This document shows positions 22,128 to 35,700 of a stretch of DNA of 64,000 nucleotides, piece by piece. The stretch is from Caenorhabditis remanei (lineage: Eukaryota; Nematoda; Chromadorea; Rhabditida; Rhabditidae). The translations under genes were made by a program, and so were the position numbers. The stretch is from contig NC_071329.1 in the NCBI RefSeq assembly GCF_010183535.1, positions 1,116,001 to 1,180,000 of the forward strand. The letters run 5' to 3'. The notes under the pieces were generated by a model. The model was given only the letters and a program-made list of their open reading frames with translations, searched no databases and had not been told where the DNA came from. Position 1 is the first letter of the stretch. Every line of letters starts with the position of its first letter.

Positions 22128-23130
22128 TCAGACAGCTACGGCGGGTGGTGTCTTTGGTCGTACCGCGTCGCGGACACTCAGACGGTCGGCCGTCCGTTCG
22201 ACGGACTGTCCGGATGTGTTGGATTGAAGCGTTGGGCTTCGGGTTCTGGAAGAAGTTGGGTTTAAAGGGGGCGGAGTCAATTTCAATCTGTCTGTGTGTC
22301 TGTCTGTGTGTCCGGATGTCCGGATACCCGAATTCGGTGTCAAAAACTAGAGAAACTTTTTCTATAAATTTGACCATAGTTAATTTCGACCCTGCTGATT
22401 CCAAATCTGCAAAAAAAATCTGCAAAATGTTCCCCTGAACCGAGTTATGAGCGATCAAACGTTTCCTATGGTTAAGCATTTTACCATAGGAAAAGTTTGA
22501 TGGCTCATAACTCGGTTCAGGGGAACATTTTGCAGTTTTTTCTTGCAGATTTGGAATCAGCAGGGTCGAAATTACCTATGGTCAAATTTATAGAAAAAAG
22601 TTCAACTCGCCCCGTCGTGTACTTCCCTTGTAAGTTATTTTCAGCCTGTCCATCCGTCCATATGTCCAAAACCTCAATTTCAGACCCTAAAAACTGCCAA
22701 AAACAGTGTTTTCACACAATTTTTGACTCCGGACTGTCTGTATGTCTGTTTGCCCGTTAGGATGTCCAAGAATGCCGTTTTTGGCTAAAAATCGCTCTAT
22801 TTTCTTCAATTTTTTGCACTTTTTAGTCTAAAACGTGCATTTTCAGACAAAAAAAACATCTCGAAATGAAGAAATCAATCTGGGTGTCCGGATATCCAGA
22901 CCGAATTCACCGTTTTCCAGTGTCCATCGGATTCAGATGAACGAATTCAAGAAACGTGAAAAACAAGCTAAAAATGATGATTTTGGACTGAAAAAATATG
23001 AAAAATCATAAAATTTCAGTCTGGAAATGCTGAAAATCAGATTCTTTTTGTCTCTATCGGTCTGTCTGTCCCATAATCTGTCTGTGTGTCCGTGTCCCCA
23101 AATGTCCAGATGTCCCCCTACCTCGACGGA
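22128..23130. repeat. CTGTCTGTGTGTCCGGATGTCC repeat segments
   Basis: Words such as TCTGTCTGTGTGTCCGGATG occur near 22290-22325, 22640-22760, 22883-22930 and 23058-23125. The adjacent ORFs on both strands are shadows of this repeat. Confidence 0.6.
22353..22594. repeat. Foldback element, about 240 bp
   Basis: Long, near-perfect arms: CTATAAATTTGACCATAG faces CTATGGTCAAATTTATAG, and CCCTGAACCGAGTTATGAGC faces GCTCATAACTCGGTTCAGGG. The loop lies around CCTATGGTTAAGCATTTTAC. No ORF of interest. Confidence 0.85.
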
Positions 23131-23457
23131 AACAACGAAGAAGTGTCCGACGCGCCCGTCGGACTCCTCGATCTCACCATTGCTGACAGTTGAGATGTGG
23201 AAGTGGGGCTGCGAGGTCTGCAAAGTGAACAATTCTTTTGTTGGGGGAGTACTTGGCATGGTGCCAGGTGTCCTTTTTTTTGCAGGGGGCTTTTTTTGCA
23301 GGTGAGTCATTTGCGCATGCCTGTCTACACATACATGACATGTGGCGAGGGAGAAATTTTTTCAATTTTTGCTTAGATGTTACATGACAAATACAGATGC
23401 CAAGTAACATGTTTAAAAATATCAAAATATTTTTGAAAATGCTTAAAACTACAGTAT

Positions 23458-23476
23458 CCCCCCCCCCCCCCCCCAC
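23458..23476. repeat. Poly-C homopolymer tract
   Basis: A run of about 18 C bases; prone to sequencing error and to structure formation. Confidence 0.7.
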
Positions 23477-23665
23477 TTACTAAAATCGGTTAACATTCAG
23501 CGTTTATTACGGTTCTAATAACCAACTTATCTTTAAAAATTTTGTTATGGCTGTATAGAGCAAGTCTAAATCTCCATTTTTGTAGTTGACAACTTTTTTC
23601 TACGGGCGATCCCTGGAGAGATACGGTAGCGCGAAGTATGGTAGCATCTTGGGACACGGATACGT

Positions 23666-23765
23666 NNNNNNNNNNNNNNNNNNNNNNNNNNNNNNNNNNN
23701 NNNNNNNNNNNNNNNNNNNNNNNNNNNNNNNNNNNNNNNNNNNNNNNNNNNNNNNNNNNNNNNNN
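23666..23765. other. Assembly gap of exactly 100 N
   Basis: The round length suggests a placeholder gap of unknown size. The sequence directly left of it, CATCTTGGGACACGGATACG, is also found at 62412, immediately outside the giant palindrome. The right side is inside a coding exon of the coiled-coil gene. Confidence 0.95.
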
Positions 23766-26700
23766 TGACGTCTCTCTCTCTCCGATTCGAGTGCCGACGA
23801 GATTTGACGAATTCGTTCGTCTTGCTCGGCGAGCCGACGGTTGCTTTTCGACTCATCGGCTGCTCCGCCGTGTGACATTTCGAGCTCGCAGAGCCGTGCC
23901 ATGAGCTCCTCGTTTTGCTCGACGAGCACACGACATTTCGCGTCGAGAGCTTTCGTTTTGAGCCGGTCCTCTGTAAGAACAAAAATACTGTTTCAGTCAT
24001 TTTCAGTCGCTTTTTTTGGCTGAAATTGAGCAAAAAAAAATAAGCGAAAATGCGATTTTTTGCAATTTTGGACCAATTTTGATGGCTGGCGTGCCTTGGC
24101 GCGTTTTAGTCGCTTTTTTGGCTGAAATTGACTGTTTTAGAGCAAATTTTCAGAACTTTCAGCATGAAACCATGATTTTTGACTAAAATTAACTAGAAAA
24201 CCACAAATTTTAAATCAAGATATTTATTTTTCAGACAAATTCATTCTGCTTTTCAGAATTTTGTGCTCAATAAAGAAATGTCGTTTTTGAGCAAATTTTC
24301 AGCATTTCCAGATCAATCTGCTGTTAAAAATGTGGTGTCTGGCGTGCCTTTGACGCGTTTTAAAACGATTTTCGGCTAGAAATCTTCAAACTTTCAGTAA
24401 AAAAGTCAAATCTGCCGTGTCTTTGACGCTTTTCAGCGCAAATTCAAGCTAGTATTTACTGTTTCAGATAGTTTCAGATTCTGAGCAAATTTTCAGCATT
24501 TCCAGATCTTTCTGCTGTTAAAATGTGTTTTTTTTCGGCAATTTTAAGCCAATTTTAGTTCTTGGCGTGCCTTTGACGCGTTCCAAACATTTTTCGACTG
24601 AAAATTTTAATTTTCACATTTTCAGTCAAGACTGGCGTGTCTTTGACGTGTCACATCTGACGTGCCTCTGACGCTTTTTCGACGAATCTGACTACATCTG
24701 GCGTGCTGTTGTCGCGTTTTTCGTCATTTTTTGCCCATTTTTGGCCAAAAAACACTTCAAAAACCACAATAACACGCACTCTATTATTCAGAGTTCTGTG
24801 TTAGGGTCAACAAGGAAACACAAAAGAGAGAGAGAGAAGAGACAACTGCTGATGATCATCAACTAGACAGCTGACGTTTCTCTCTCTCTCTCTTTTTCTC
24901 TATTTCTATTGTTCCCGAATGTTATTGGTATAACAACTTTCCACTCGATCAGCGGATTGGAATTTAATCGAATTGACGAGAAACTTCTCTTTTTTTTCGA
25001 AAAATTTGGAGTAAAATCCACTGTTTCAGTGGTTTTAGGCTATATTTCAGCCAAAACATGGCATTATAGCGGTTTCAGTGGCGTCTATAACCTCATTTTT
25101 AGGCCAAAATGACCCAAATAGTTTTGAAACAGCGACAATTAACTGTTTCAGTAGTCTTATGTCATCTTTCAGCCAAAAAATAGTTATAGCTGTTTCAGTA
25201 ACGTCTATACCTCATTTTTAGGCCAAACAACTCAAAATCATAGTGAAACAGTGAATCTACTGTTTCAGAGGTTTTCCACGTTTTTGGGAAAAATCTGCTG
25301 TTTCAGCATTTTTTTCAGCCGAAAAATGGAATTAAAACTGTTTCAGTGGCGCCAGGACCTCAGTTTTGGGTCAAATGACTCAAAGTATTTTGAAACAGTG
25401 AAAATATACTGTTTCAGAGGTTTTTCATCAAAATACCTGCATTGTTGCAAGTTTTTTGGGAAAAATTCACTGTTTCATAGAAGTTAGGCCCTATTTCAGC
25501 CGAAAAATAGAATTCTGACCGTCTCGGTGGCGTCTTAAGCTCAATTTCAGGCCAAGATGACCCGAATCCATACTGAAACAGTAAAAATCTACTCTTTCAG
25601 TGGTTTTAGGCTATAATTAAACCAAAATAAGAGTTACAACTGTTTCAGTACCCTCTAAACCTCAGTTTTGGGCCAAAATGACCCAAAATTATATTGAAAC
25701 AGTAAAAATCTCTACTGTTTCAGAGGTTTTTTGACTGTTTCAGCCCAAAAACCATAAAATGGTGTGATCTCTCTCAGAACTTTGTCCTTTTCTCCCAATC
25801 TTATCTTAATTCTATTTCTGATAAGAGAACGATAAGAAATGGTAATTCCACAATTTCCAGAAGGAACAAAGTGCCCAAATTTACTGTTTCAAATGAGAAA
25901 TTCAATTTTTTGATCGATTTTTCTCATTTTCAGATCAATTTCCCATTTTTTTCTCACATGACTCATCTCTCTCAAAATGAGAAAAAAGAAACGGAGAAGT
26001 GGGTGGTCGATGATATAAATAGAAAACAGGAACAGAGTCACTCGTGTTCTGTTTTTTTTGTTCAGTGCGGACAAATTGGTTTTTTTTTGTCAAAACGTTG
26101 CGCGTTAGGGCACTGATTTTCAGTCATTTTAGTCCGGATTTTCAGCAAAATCCGTCAAAATTCGTCTACGAGTCGTTTTTAGGAATTCTGACTGCATTTT
26201 CAGAAGAATTTCGCCTCGAAACGCTCTCGAGACGTCAGTTCTAATATTTCAGATAGAAATTTCAGCTAGATCTCAACATTTTCAGACAAAACCAGTGTTT
26301 TCTGTCCGTTTCTTCTTCGTCATAATGAGATTAGACTGAAATCGGGACGTGAGGGCTCAATTCTACTATTTCAGACTGTATTTTCAGTCAAAATCATAGA
26401 AAAATCATTCTTGATCCCACAGTTTCAGCCAAATTTCGATTCTGACGGAATTTGAGACTTTATTAGCTCAATTTTCATTTTTTCCAGATCGATTTTCAGC
26501 CAAATTTCAGCCAGTTTTTCGGATTTTCAGACAAATCCGTCAAATTCGTCTACGAGTCGTTTTTTTTAGGGGATTCTGACTGAATTTTCAGCAGATTTCA
26601 CCTCAAAGCGTTCAGACGTCTGATTTTCGGCCAAATTCGACAGTTCTACTGTTTCAGATAGATCTCAGTCTGAACTGAATTCATCAGTCTCAAAGGTCAA

Positions 26701-29700
26701 AATTTTCAGCCAAAACCGGTTTTCTGTCCGTCATAATGAGATTAGACTGAAATTGAGACTGTGAGGGCTCAATTTCTACTGTTTCAGACCTAATTTTCAG
26801 TCAAAATCATAGAAATTTCATTCTTGAGCCCACAGTTTCAGCCTAATTTCAACATTATGGCCGTCAGAGGGTCCGAGACCGTTCCACGCTTAGTTTGAGG
26901 CATTCGATCTCGATTTTCAGCCGATTTTCAGTCTTAGATACTGGACTCTCCAGTTTTCTTACTGTTTCAGCTATTTTCTGACGATTTTGCGGAATTTTCA
27001 GCCAGATTTCAGTCAAAACCGAATTCTAAGGCCAATTTCCACTATTTCAGCTCAATTTCAGCTAAATTTCAGCCAATTTTGCTGCGAGACTGAAAAACTC
27101 AGCATCGTCTAGTTGACGGTCTAGAATAGAGCTTTTCAGCCAAATTTTGATTCTAATGAATCTGACGGATCTTGAGACTTTATTAGCTCAATTGCTACTG
27201 TTTCAGATCGATTTTCAGCCAAATTTCAGTCAGTTTTCCGGATTTTCAGTCAAATCCTAATTTTGACGGTTTCTAAGCTCAATTTCCACTATTTCAGCTC
27301 AATTTCAGCTAAATTTCAGCCAAATTTTGCCGCGAGACTTGAAAAACTCAGCAGATCGTCTAGTTGACGGTCTAGAATAGGAATTTCAGTCAAATTTCGA
27401 TTCTGACACATTTTGACTTTATTAGCTCAATTTTCATCGTTCCAGATCGATTTTCAGCCAAATTTCAACCAGTTTTCTGGATTTTCAGTTAAATCCTAAT
27501 TTTGACGGTTTTCTAAGCTCAATTTCCACTGTTTCAGACCAATTTTCCGCTTATTTTCGGTCATTTTCCGTTATTTTCAGCCCAAATTCACTTCCAAACC
27601 AGTTTTTCCCCTCCCTCTTGTCAACAATCACTTCTCTTTTCCAAATCTCTCGTCTCGTCTCTTCTCATGATTATCTCTCACCACTCTCTCAATATCACAC
27701 ACTATTTTCAGATTGTCTAATAGAGAAACGTATCGGGTCGGTGGCTGAGAGAGAATTAGTTATTTACACTCGATTATTGACACAGATTCTTCATTTGGAC
27801 ACGTGGCAAGTGAGTTTTTGCGGAGAAAATGCTATTTTTCAGCTAAAAATGGCTGAAAATCGGTCAGAAATTACAGATTTTGGGTCGAAAATTACTGTTT
27901 CAAGTTGGTAATTACTGTTTCATACAGAAAATCCGCTAAAAAAGTGAATTTCGAGCTTAGAAATCGTCGCGAAATTACAAAAATCACAGCACTTTCGGTT
28001 AAAAATATCGGTTCTGCACGAAAAACTCGGAAATTCGTGGGATTTTTTGATATTTTCAACTGAAAAATACTGTTTCAATAGGAAAAATTAGCAAAAAATT
28101 CACTGTTTCAGCTCAAACGGTCCGAATTTTAAGTTTTTACTAAAATTTTCGTTCCAAAAATATGATTTTCACTAGTTTCGAGCCTGAAACAGTAACTCCC
28201 AAGCTGAAAATCGAATTTTTCGAGTTTCCAAGCTGAAACAGTATTTTCAGACAATTTTCAGCTCGAATTAAATGCAAATCATTTTAGACACAAAAATCTG
28301 AATTTTGAGCTAAAAACTGTCTGAAAGTACTGTTTCAGCTAAAAAAGAAACTCAAAAAATTCAATTTTCTGCTTGAAATTTACTGTTTCAAGACTCCAAA
28401 CTCCACAATTCTGCCTTTTGCTCATTGAGCTCTTAAATTTATATCAAAACAAGCTGAAAATCAGTTTTTCAGCGTGAAAACACTCAAAATCTCTCAAAAA
28501 TTCATTTCCACTTCTCAAAATCCCATTCCCAGGTCGATTTTTTCTCGTTTTTCCACTCAAAAACCCCAAATTTTCTCCATTTTCAGATGTAAATCATCGT
28601 CATGTCGACAACATCATCAACGACAAACGTGTCCGGCGTGTCACGAGAAACGCGTCAAGAGTCGTTTCAGTTGGCGTGCGATTCTATGGGCGATTTTCTG
28701 TTTTCCGTGCGGAATTTATTGTTGTTTGAGACGGAAGACGTACTATTGCTCACAGTGCGAGTGTGATGTGAGTTCTAGTCGAAAATCTATCAAAAACCGA
28801 CTGAAAATGGCTGAAAATTCAGTTTCAGATCCCAAAAATTACTGTTTCAACCGGTTTTTTCATTATTTTCGAGTTAAAAACATCAAAAAGCTCAAAAAGA
28901 CAATTTTTGAACCCAATTTACTGTTTCAGCCAGTTTTTCTGGGTTTTGAGCACTAAAACGAGTTTCAGAGCACAGAAAGTCGATTTTCGGTTCAAAAAAT
29001 TACTGTTTCAGTCAATTCTGACCAGTTTTTCCGGGTTTTGAGCACTGAAAAGGGTCTAAAATGAGTTTCAGAGTTCAAAAAGTTGTTTTGGATTGAAAAA
29101 TTCACTGTTTCACCAGAAAAATGCTATCAGAAATACTTTTTCAGCCAGGCCTTAAAAATGGCTTAAACTGATTTTCCCAGCTGAAAAATCACTGTTTCAG
29201 TCGATTTCGACCAATTTTTCGGTTTTTTCTAGCTAAAACTTCAAAATCTCTCTGAAAAATGAGTTTCAGCCCGTAAAGGTCAATTTTGAGAGGAAAAATT
29301 ACAGTTTCAGCCGGTTTTTTAGCTAAAAATTCACAGAAATTGAGTTTTTCACCGCTCAAAAGTCGATTTTGCTTTAAAAAATTACTGTTTGTTTCAGCCA
29401 ATTTCAGGCATTTTTTCACTCAAAATTCTCGATTTTCATCTAATTTTTCACAATTTCAGGTCGTAAAACGCACTGAAACTCGTCAAATCGCTCCTCGCGG
29501 GAGTCAGAGTCTCGGATATAACTATCGTCTATACGAATCGACGAAATCGGTCTTCCAGCCAGTTTCAGCGCCTACCGTAACCCAGCGATGTCGACGACGT
29601 CAAGCACTGATTCTACAGTATCCACGACGTTGTCAACCGCCAAAATTGTTCAATAATTTATCGATTTTTAGGCTAAAAAACCCTTTTTTCTCTATTTTGC

Positions 29701-32700
29701 CTAAAAACCTCGTTTTTTTCCAAATTTTTAGGGGTTTTGGGCCTAAAAATGTGATTTTTCACCTAAAAATCTCATTTTTTCACTATTTTCAGCGTAAAAA
29801 TTCAATTCTGACTCTAAAATTCCCCTGAATTCTTACCATTCGATTTCTTGTCACTTTTCTCTTTTCCCGTTCCAATGCCAACAGTTTCGTCTCGAACGCC
29901 TTCGATTTGATGAGTGCGCGATGATCGATCTGGAAATTATTGATTTTTTGAATAAAACGGGTGGTAAAATTGAATTTTTTCAACGTTTCAGACGGATTTC
30001 AACTCGAAAATAGATTTTCAGAGTAAAAATTTCAGATTTTTCATCCTGAAACAGTAAAAAATTCAAATTTTGAGATCCAAAAAAGTTTTTCGCTCATTTT
30101 CAATAGAAAATCTTACTGTTTCACTCTGAAACAGTAACTATTTTGAGTTTCAGCTGGTACAGGCTCTATAATTCCAGATTTTCAGCTCATTCTGCTTCAA
30201 AAACTCAATTTGTCCGTTTCTAGCTTATTATCGACGGAAAAACCTCTTTTTTTTGTCAATTTTTGCATAAAAAATTACTGAAACAGTAACTTTTTTTTAC
30301 TGTTTCAGTCATCATTCCGGGTCTGAAAATTGATACTTTTTGGATGATTTTCGCTTCAAAAACACAATTTTGCCTTTTTTGACTCAAAATTACTAGATTT
30401 TTGACTATTTTGATGGAAAATCTTACTGTTTCACCCTGAAACAGTAAGTTTTTCGAGTGTCACCTAAATCAGGCTCTATACATTCATATTTTCAGCTCAT
30501 TTCTGCTAAAACCTCTATTTGTCTATTTTTCGCCTATTTTCAGTAGAAATCTTACTGTTTCAATCTGAAACAGTAACTGCTTTTTTCTACAGTTTCAGCC
30601 ATCAATTCCGGGCTCAAAACTGCTCCGAAAACTCATTTTAGGCTCAAAATTTCTCGATTTTCACTTTGAAACAGTAATTTTTCACGGTTTCAGCCATTTC
30701 GGGTCAAAAATTGATACTTTTGCATTATTTTCGCTCTAAAAACTCTTTTTTTTTTCATTTTTCAGCCGTTTTCAGCTTAAATATATTTCACTTAATTCCT
30801 ACAAAAAATCTTACTGTTTCAGCCATATTTTTTTGATTTTTAGTCTGAAACAGTAATTTTTCACTGTTTCAGCCCGAAATTTCTCGATTTTCAGTCTGAA
30901 ACAGTAATTTTTTCACTGTTTTCAGCGCGTTTTCTCTCATTTTTACCTGACTTGCTCCCAAATTCTCTCTCAACAATCCGATATGTTGCTCGTAGATGAC
31001 AATATCTTGCTCCAACACCTCAATAAACCTGTCTTGTGCTGAAATTGCGTCTTCAGTCTGTCAATATCCTCAAATATCGCTTCTTTATGATGAATATGAT
31101 AGTTGATGAGATGTTCCGCCTGTCCCCAAATCTTCAACCATCAATTCCATTAATTTCTTCGATTCTTCCACTTCTGAATCCAGCTGACGTCGCGTTTTTT
31201 CGGATTCATCCAATTCTTCTGTCAATTTGAACGTTTTCTCCTTCAAATGGGCAACTTGATCCCTCAATAGACCGTTTTGTTCGATTTCCCAGTTACGGGA
31301 TGAGGCGGAGAGTGTCGACTTCCTCCTGGAGACGTTCTGTCTGTAAATTTGGACGGTTTTGAGGGGAAAAAAAAAATGGGATTTTTCAGTCAAAAAATGG
31401 GATTTTTCAGTCAAAAATGAGATTTTTCAGTCAAAAAACTGAAATTTGGTGTTTGTCCAGAGAATTTTTGTTATTTCAGGCCAAGAGGCACAGTTGGAAT
31501 CGAAATAATAGGGTTTTTTTCGTAAAAAATCACAATTTCACCTCAAAAATGGGATTTTCCCACGGGAAATGGACAAAAAAGCAGATTTTTGACACTGAAA
31601 TCTCAAATTTCGGTCGGAAAATTCACTATTTTGATACTTTTTGGGTGTTATAAAAACATCATTTTCAGTTCAAAATCGTCATTTTTAGCAATTCCAACCG
31701 CAGCAAAGCCGTTTTTTTACAGTTTTTGGGGGGAAAAAAACTTCATTTTTATCAACTTTTTATCGCAAAAAACTCAATTTCCAGCTTAAAAACACCGGAA
31801 TTTCTTGTTTTTTTTAAACCTTTCAGTCTGAAAATTCACGATTTCCATGATTCTTCGTGATAAAAACCGCATTTTTCAGCTCAAAATCGATGATTTTCAG
31901 ACGAAAAACTCAATTTCTAGCCTAAAATTACAGTTTTTGGGGGGAAAAATCTCAATTTTTAGCAATTTTAACTGCAAAAAAACTCGATTTCCAGCTTAAA
32001 ATCGATGATTTCAGACGAAAAACTCAATTTCTAGCTTAAAATTACAGTTTTGGGGGAAAAAATCTCAATTTTTAGCAATTTTAACTGCAAAAAACTCGAT
32101 TTCCAGCTTAAAATCCCCCGGAATTTCTCGTTTTTTCACTCAAAAACACGTTTTTCCGCACCTCTTCCTGACTTTTCCCATTAATGTGCTCAAGTGTCGT
32201 CTCCAATTCTTTAATTCTTGCCGTCGCCGCGACTTTCGCCTTCAATCCAGCAGTTTTCGCCTCCTTTGTATACTTCAAAATCTCTGATTCATATTCTGAT
32301 TTCATGGATTCAACAGCCGAATTCAAATCGACGACTTGTTGTCGGAGGAGCGCGTTTTCTGACGACGCTTCCGTCAACGCGTGCTCCAAAAACATCATTC
32401 TGAGCAGAAGACGTTGCAGATGACGTCATCATTGAGTGTAGAAGACGTGGAGTGGCTCCAGAAGTCGTCAGAATCGAATTGGGATTCAAATCGAACGTCA
32501 CACGTTTTCTCGAGTGATGTTTTCGCAGGATTCCGTCGATATCTGGTAGTGTTGAGAGACGATTTGATGGAGAATCGAATGGAGGATCGATGGGTGGAGG
32601 GGAGAATGTGCCCGATGATGAGGTGACCATTGTGGGCGCGGATTCTGAAGAAAAAATGGAAAAAATTGGAAAAAAATTGGATGAAAATTGGGAAAAATCC

Positions 32701-35700
32701 GAAAATTTTGAGCAAAAACAGTGAATTTTCGAGTTATTGGCTCAGATGTCTGTCTGTGTGTCCGAATGTCCGGATGTCTGTCTGTAGATCTGTATGTCCG
32801 GATGTCCGGATGTCCGTTTGTGATGTCGGACACAGAAAATTTGAGAAAAATTGATGAAAATTAGGAAAAATTAGTAAAAATCTCAAAAATTTGGCTGAAA
32901 CAGTGAATTTTTGAGTTTTTGGCTCAGGTGTCTGTCTGTGTGTCCGAATTGTCCGGATGTCTGTCTGTAGATCTGTATGTCCGGATATCCGGATGTCCGT
33001 TTGTGATGTCGGACACAGAAAATTTGAGAAAAATTGATAAAAAATCCGTAAAAATCGAGAAATTTTGAGCAAAAACAGTGTATTTTCGAGTTTTTGGATG
33101 TCCCTATGTCTATCTGTGTGTCTGTGTGTCCGGATGTCCGGATGTCTGTCTGTAAATCTGTGTGTCCGGATATCCAGTTTAAACTGTGAAAAATTAGTAA
33201 AAATCTCAACATTTTGGCTGAAACAGTGAATTTTTGAGTTTTTGGCTCAGATGTCTGTCTGTGTGTCTGTCAGTCCAGATGTCCCGATGTCCGTATGTCT
33301 GTCTGTAGATATTTGTGTCCGGATGTCCAGATGTCCGTTTGGGATGTTGAAACAGTAAAAAATTGGGTGAAAAGTGAGAAATTTTGAGCCAAAACTGTGT
33401 GTTTTCGAGATTTTGGAAGTCCCGGTGTCTGTCTGTGTGTCCAGATGTCCGAAATCCGTTTTTTTCTCAGTTTCACTAAAAAAATTCACTGTTTCAGACA
33501 ACTTCGCTGTCTAAATCTTGATCTGCGTGTCCGGATGTCCAAAATTTATGATTTCTGGCATGTTTTGGGCTCTAAAATTCGGATTTTTGAGTCCGGATGT
33601 CCGAAATTTCGGTTTTACAGTAATTTTCAGCTTAAAAATCGATTTAGTCGCAATAGCTTCAAAAATTTGGATATAATGGACGAAAAATACAATTTTCAGC
33701 GCGAAAAATTGCCTGAAACAGCAACGTTCTCACTGTTTCAACTTAAAATTGCGATTTTTCGCCGAAAAAATGTGATTCTCAGCTCAAAAATCGATTTTCA
33801 GGCGGAAAATCGGTGGTTTCAACGCAAAAATTCGAAATTTTCGGCTTAGAATTCAGTTTTTTCCCGAAAAATTCAGATTTTGACGTCTGTCTGTCTGTCT
33901 AGGTGTCCGGATGTCCACTAGAGCAATTTTTAGCTCAAAAAAATCGATTTTTTGGCTCGATTTTGACATATTTTCGACTATTTTCTGCCAAAAACGTCCT
34001 AAAACGCACTTCTCGCTGCAATAACGTGTCCTGGAGACGAGCTCCGCGCGCGACGTTCTGAATTTTTAGAAGACGTCGTAGAAGACGTCGAATTGAATAA
34101 ATTCGGTTCAGTTTCAGTCGACATATCCTTCTTGTCTCGATTCATCTCTTCGAATTTCTGCTGAACGATTCGCATCGCCTGATTTTTGACCGTCGCCACT
34201 TCATTGTGCTCGCGGACTCGTTCCTGGAACAGATTTTTGGTAAAAATAGGCTGAAAATGGGGGTTTTTGTGCTGAAAAATCGTGAAAAAATCGACTAAAA
34301 ATTGTCTAAAATCGATTTGACTCAAAAATTGAATTCCTGGCGTTAAAAATCGCGAAAAAATCGACTGAAAATGATCTTAAATTGATGCTGACTCAAAAAA
34401 TTGAATTTGTAGGTAAAAATGGTCAAAAATCGACTGAAAATTGTCAAAAAAAATCGATTTTTGACTCAAAATATTGAATTTTGGCGCTAAATATCGTGAA
34501 AAATTCGCCATTTTATGATTGAAAATTGTGAAAAATCGTCTCAAACCATTTCAACTCAAAAAATTAAGTTTTTTGGGGTAAAAATCGTATTAAACCGTGC
34601 CGTCTGGCGTGCCTTGGGCGCTTTCTTCAAAAGACGATGATTTTTACGATTTTCGAGGTAAAATCCACGTTTTTCAGCAAAAATTGCATTTGAAGTTAAA
34701 AACCGTGAAAAATCGACAGGAAATGGTGAAAAATCGATTTTCGCTAAAAAATTGAATATTGGCGCTAAATATCGTGAAAAATTCGCCACTTTTTTGGTTG
34801 ACAATCGTGAAAAAATCGACTAAAAATTGTCTAAAATCGATTTTGAGTAAAATAAATTGAATTTTAGGGGTAAAAATCATAAAAATTCACCAATTTATGA
34901 TTGAAAATTGAGGAAAAATCGACTAGAAATAGTCTCAAATCGCTATTGACTTGAAAAATTGAATTTTGGAGGTAAAAATCGTGAAAAATTGCCATTTTGT
35001 GCCAAAAATTGCCATAAATTGCCAAAAAAATGAGTTTTAGGTCTGAAAATGAAAAATTCGCTATTTATTGACTGAAAATCGTGAAAAATCGACTAGAAAT
35101 GGTTTTGGATCAATTTTAAGCTTTAAAAATTGTGTTTTTGAGGTGAAAATCAGGGAGATAGCCGGCTGGCGTGCCTTGGGCGCTTTATTCAAAAAACGAT
35201 GATTTTTACGATTTTTGAGCTAAAAATCACGTTTTTCAGCAAAAATTAAGGTTTTTGGGATTAAAAATCGTGAAAAATTGACTAATATTAGCTTTAGATC
35301 GATTTTAAGTCAAAAATTGAGATTTTGGCGCTACAAATGGGGAAATTTGGTGGCGCTGGCGTGCCTTAGGCGCTTTTTTTTTTAAAGAGGATGATTTTTA
35401 CGATTTTCGAGCTAAAAACTGTGTTTTTAAGCTGAAAATTGAGATTTTTGGTGCTAAAAACGTCAAAAATCGACTAGACACTGTCTTAAATCAATCTTGC
35501 TTCAAAAAATAGATTTTCAGGGGTAAAAATCGTGAAAATCGACAGGAAATGGTCAAAAATCAATTTTCGCTGAAAAAAATTGAATATTGAGGCTAAAAGT
35601 TGTAAAATATCGACTGAAAATGGTCTTAAATTAATTTTGAGTAAAAAAAAAATTGAGTTTTGGGGCAAAAAAAATGGTTAAAAATTCGCTATTTATTGAC

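Larger units (their letters stand above)
25010..30930. repeat. Extensive ACTGTTTCAG repeat field
   Basis: The 10-mer ACTGTTTCAG and its complement CTGAAACAGT occur many dozens of times, often with TTTTCAGCC. At about 30110-30600 both orientations lie close together, giving short hairpins such as CTGTTTCACCCTGAAACAG. The field fills introns of the coiled-coil gene and surrounds the BRI3-like exon. It also recurs, less densely, at 33.2-33.7 kb. Confidence 0.75.

Noticed and set aside
32498..33501. Thr/Asp/Arg-rich ORFs (TDRHTDIRT-type) on the - strand
   Set aside because: Direct translation of the intronic tandem repeat.
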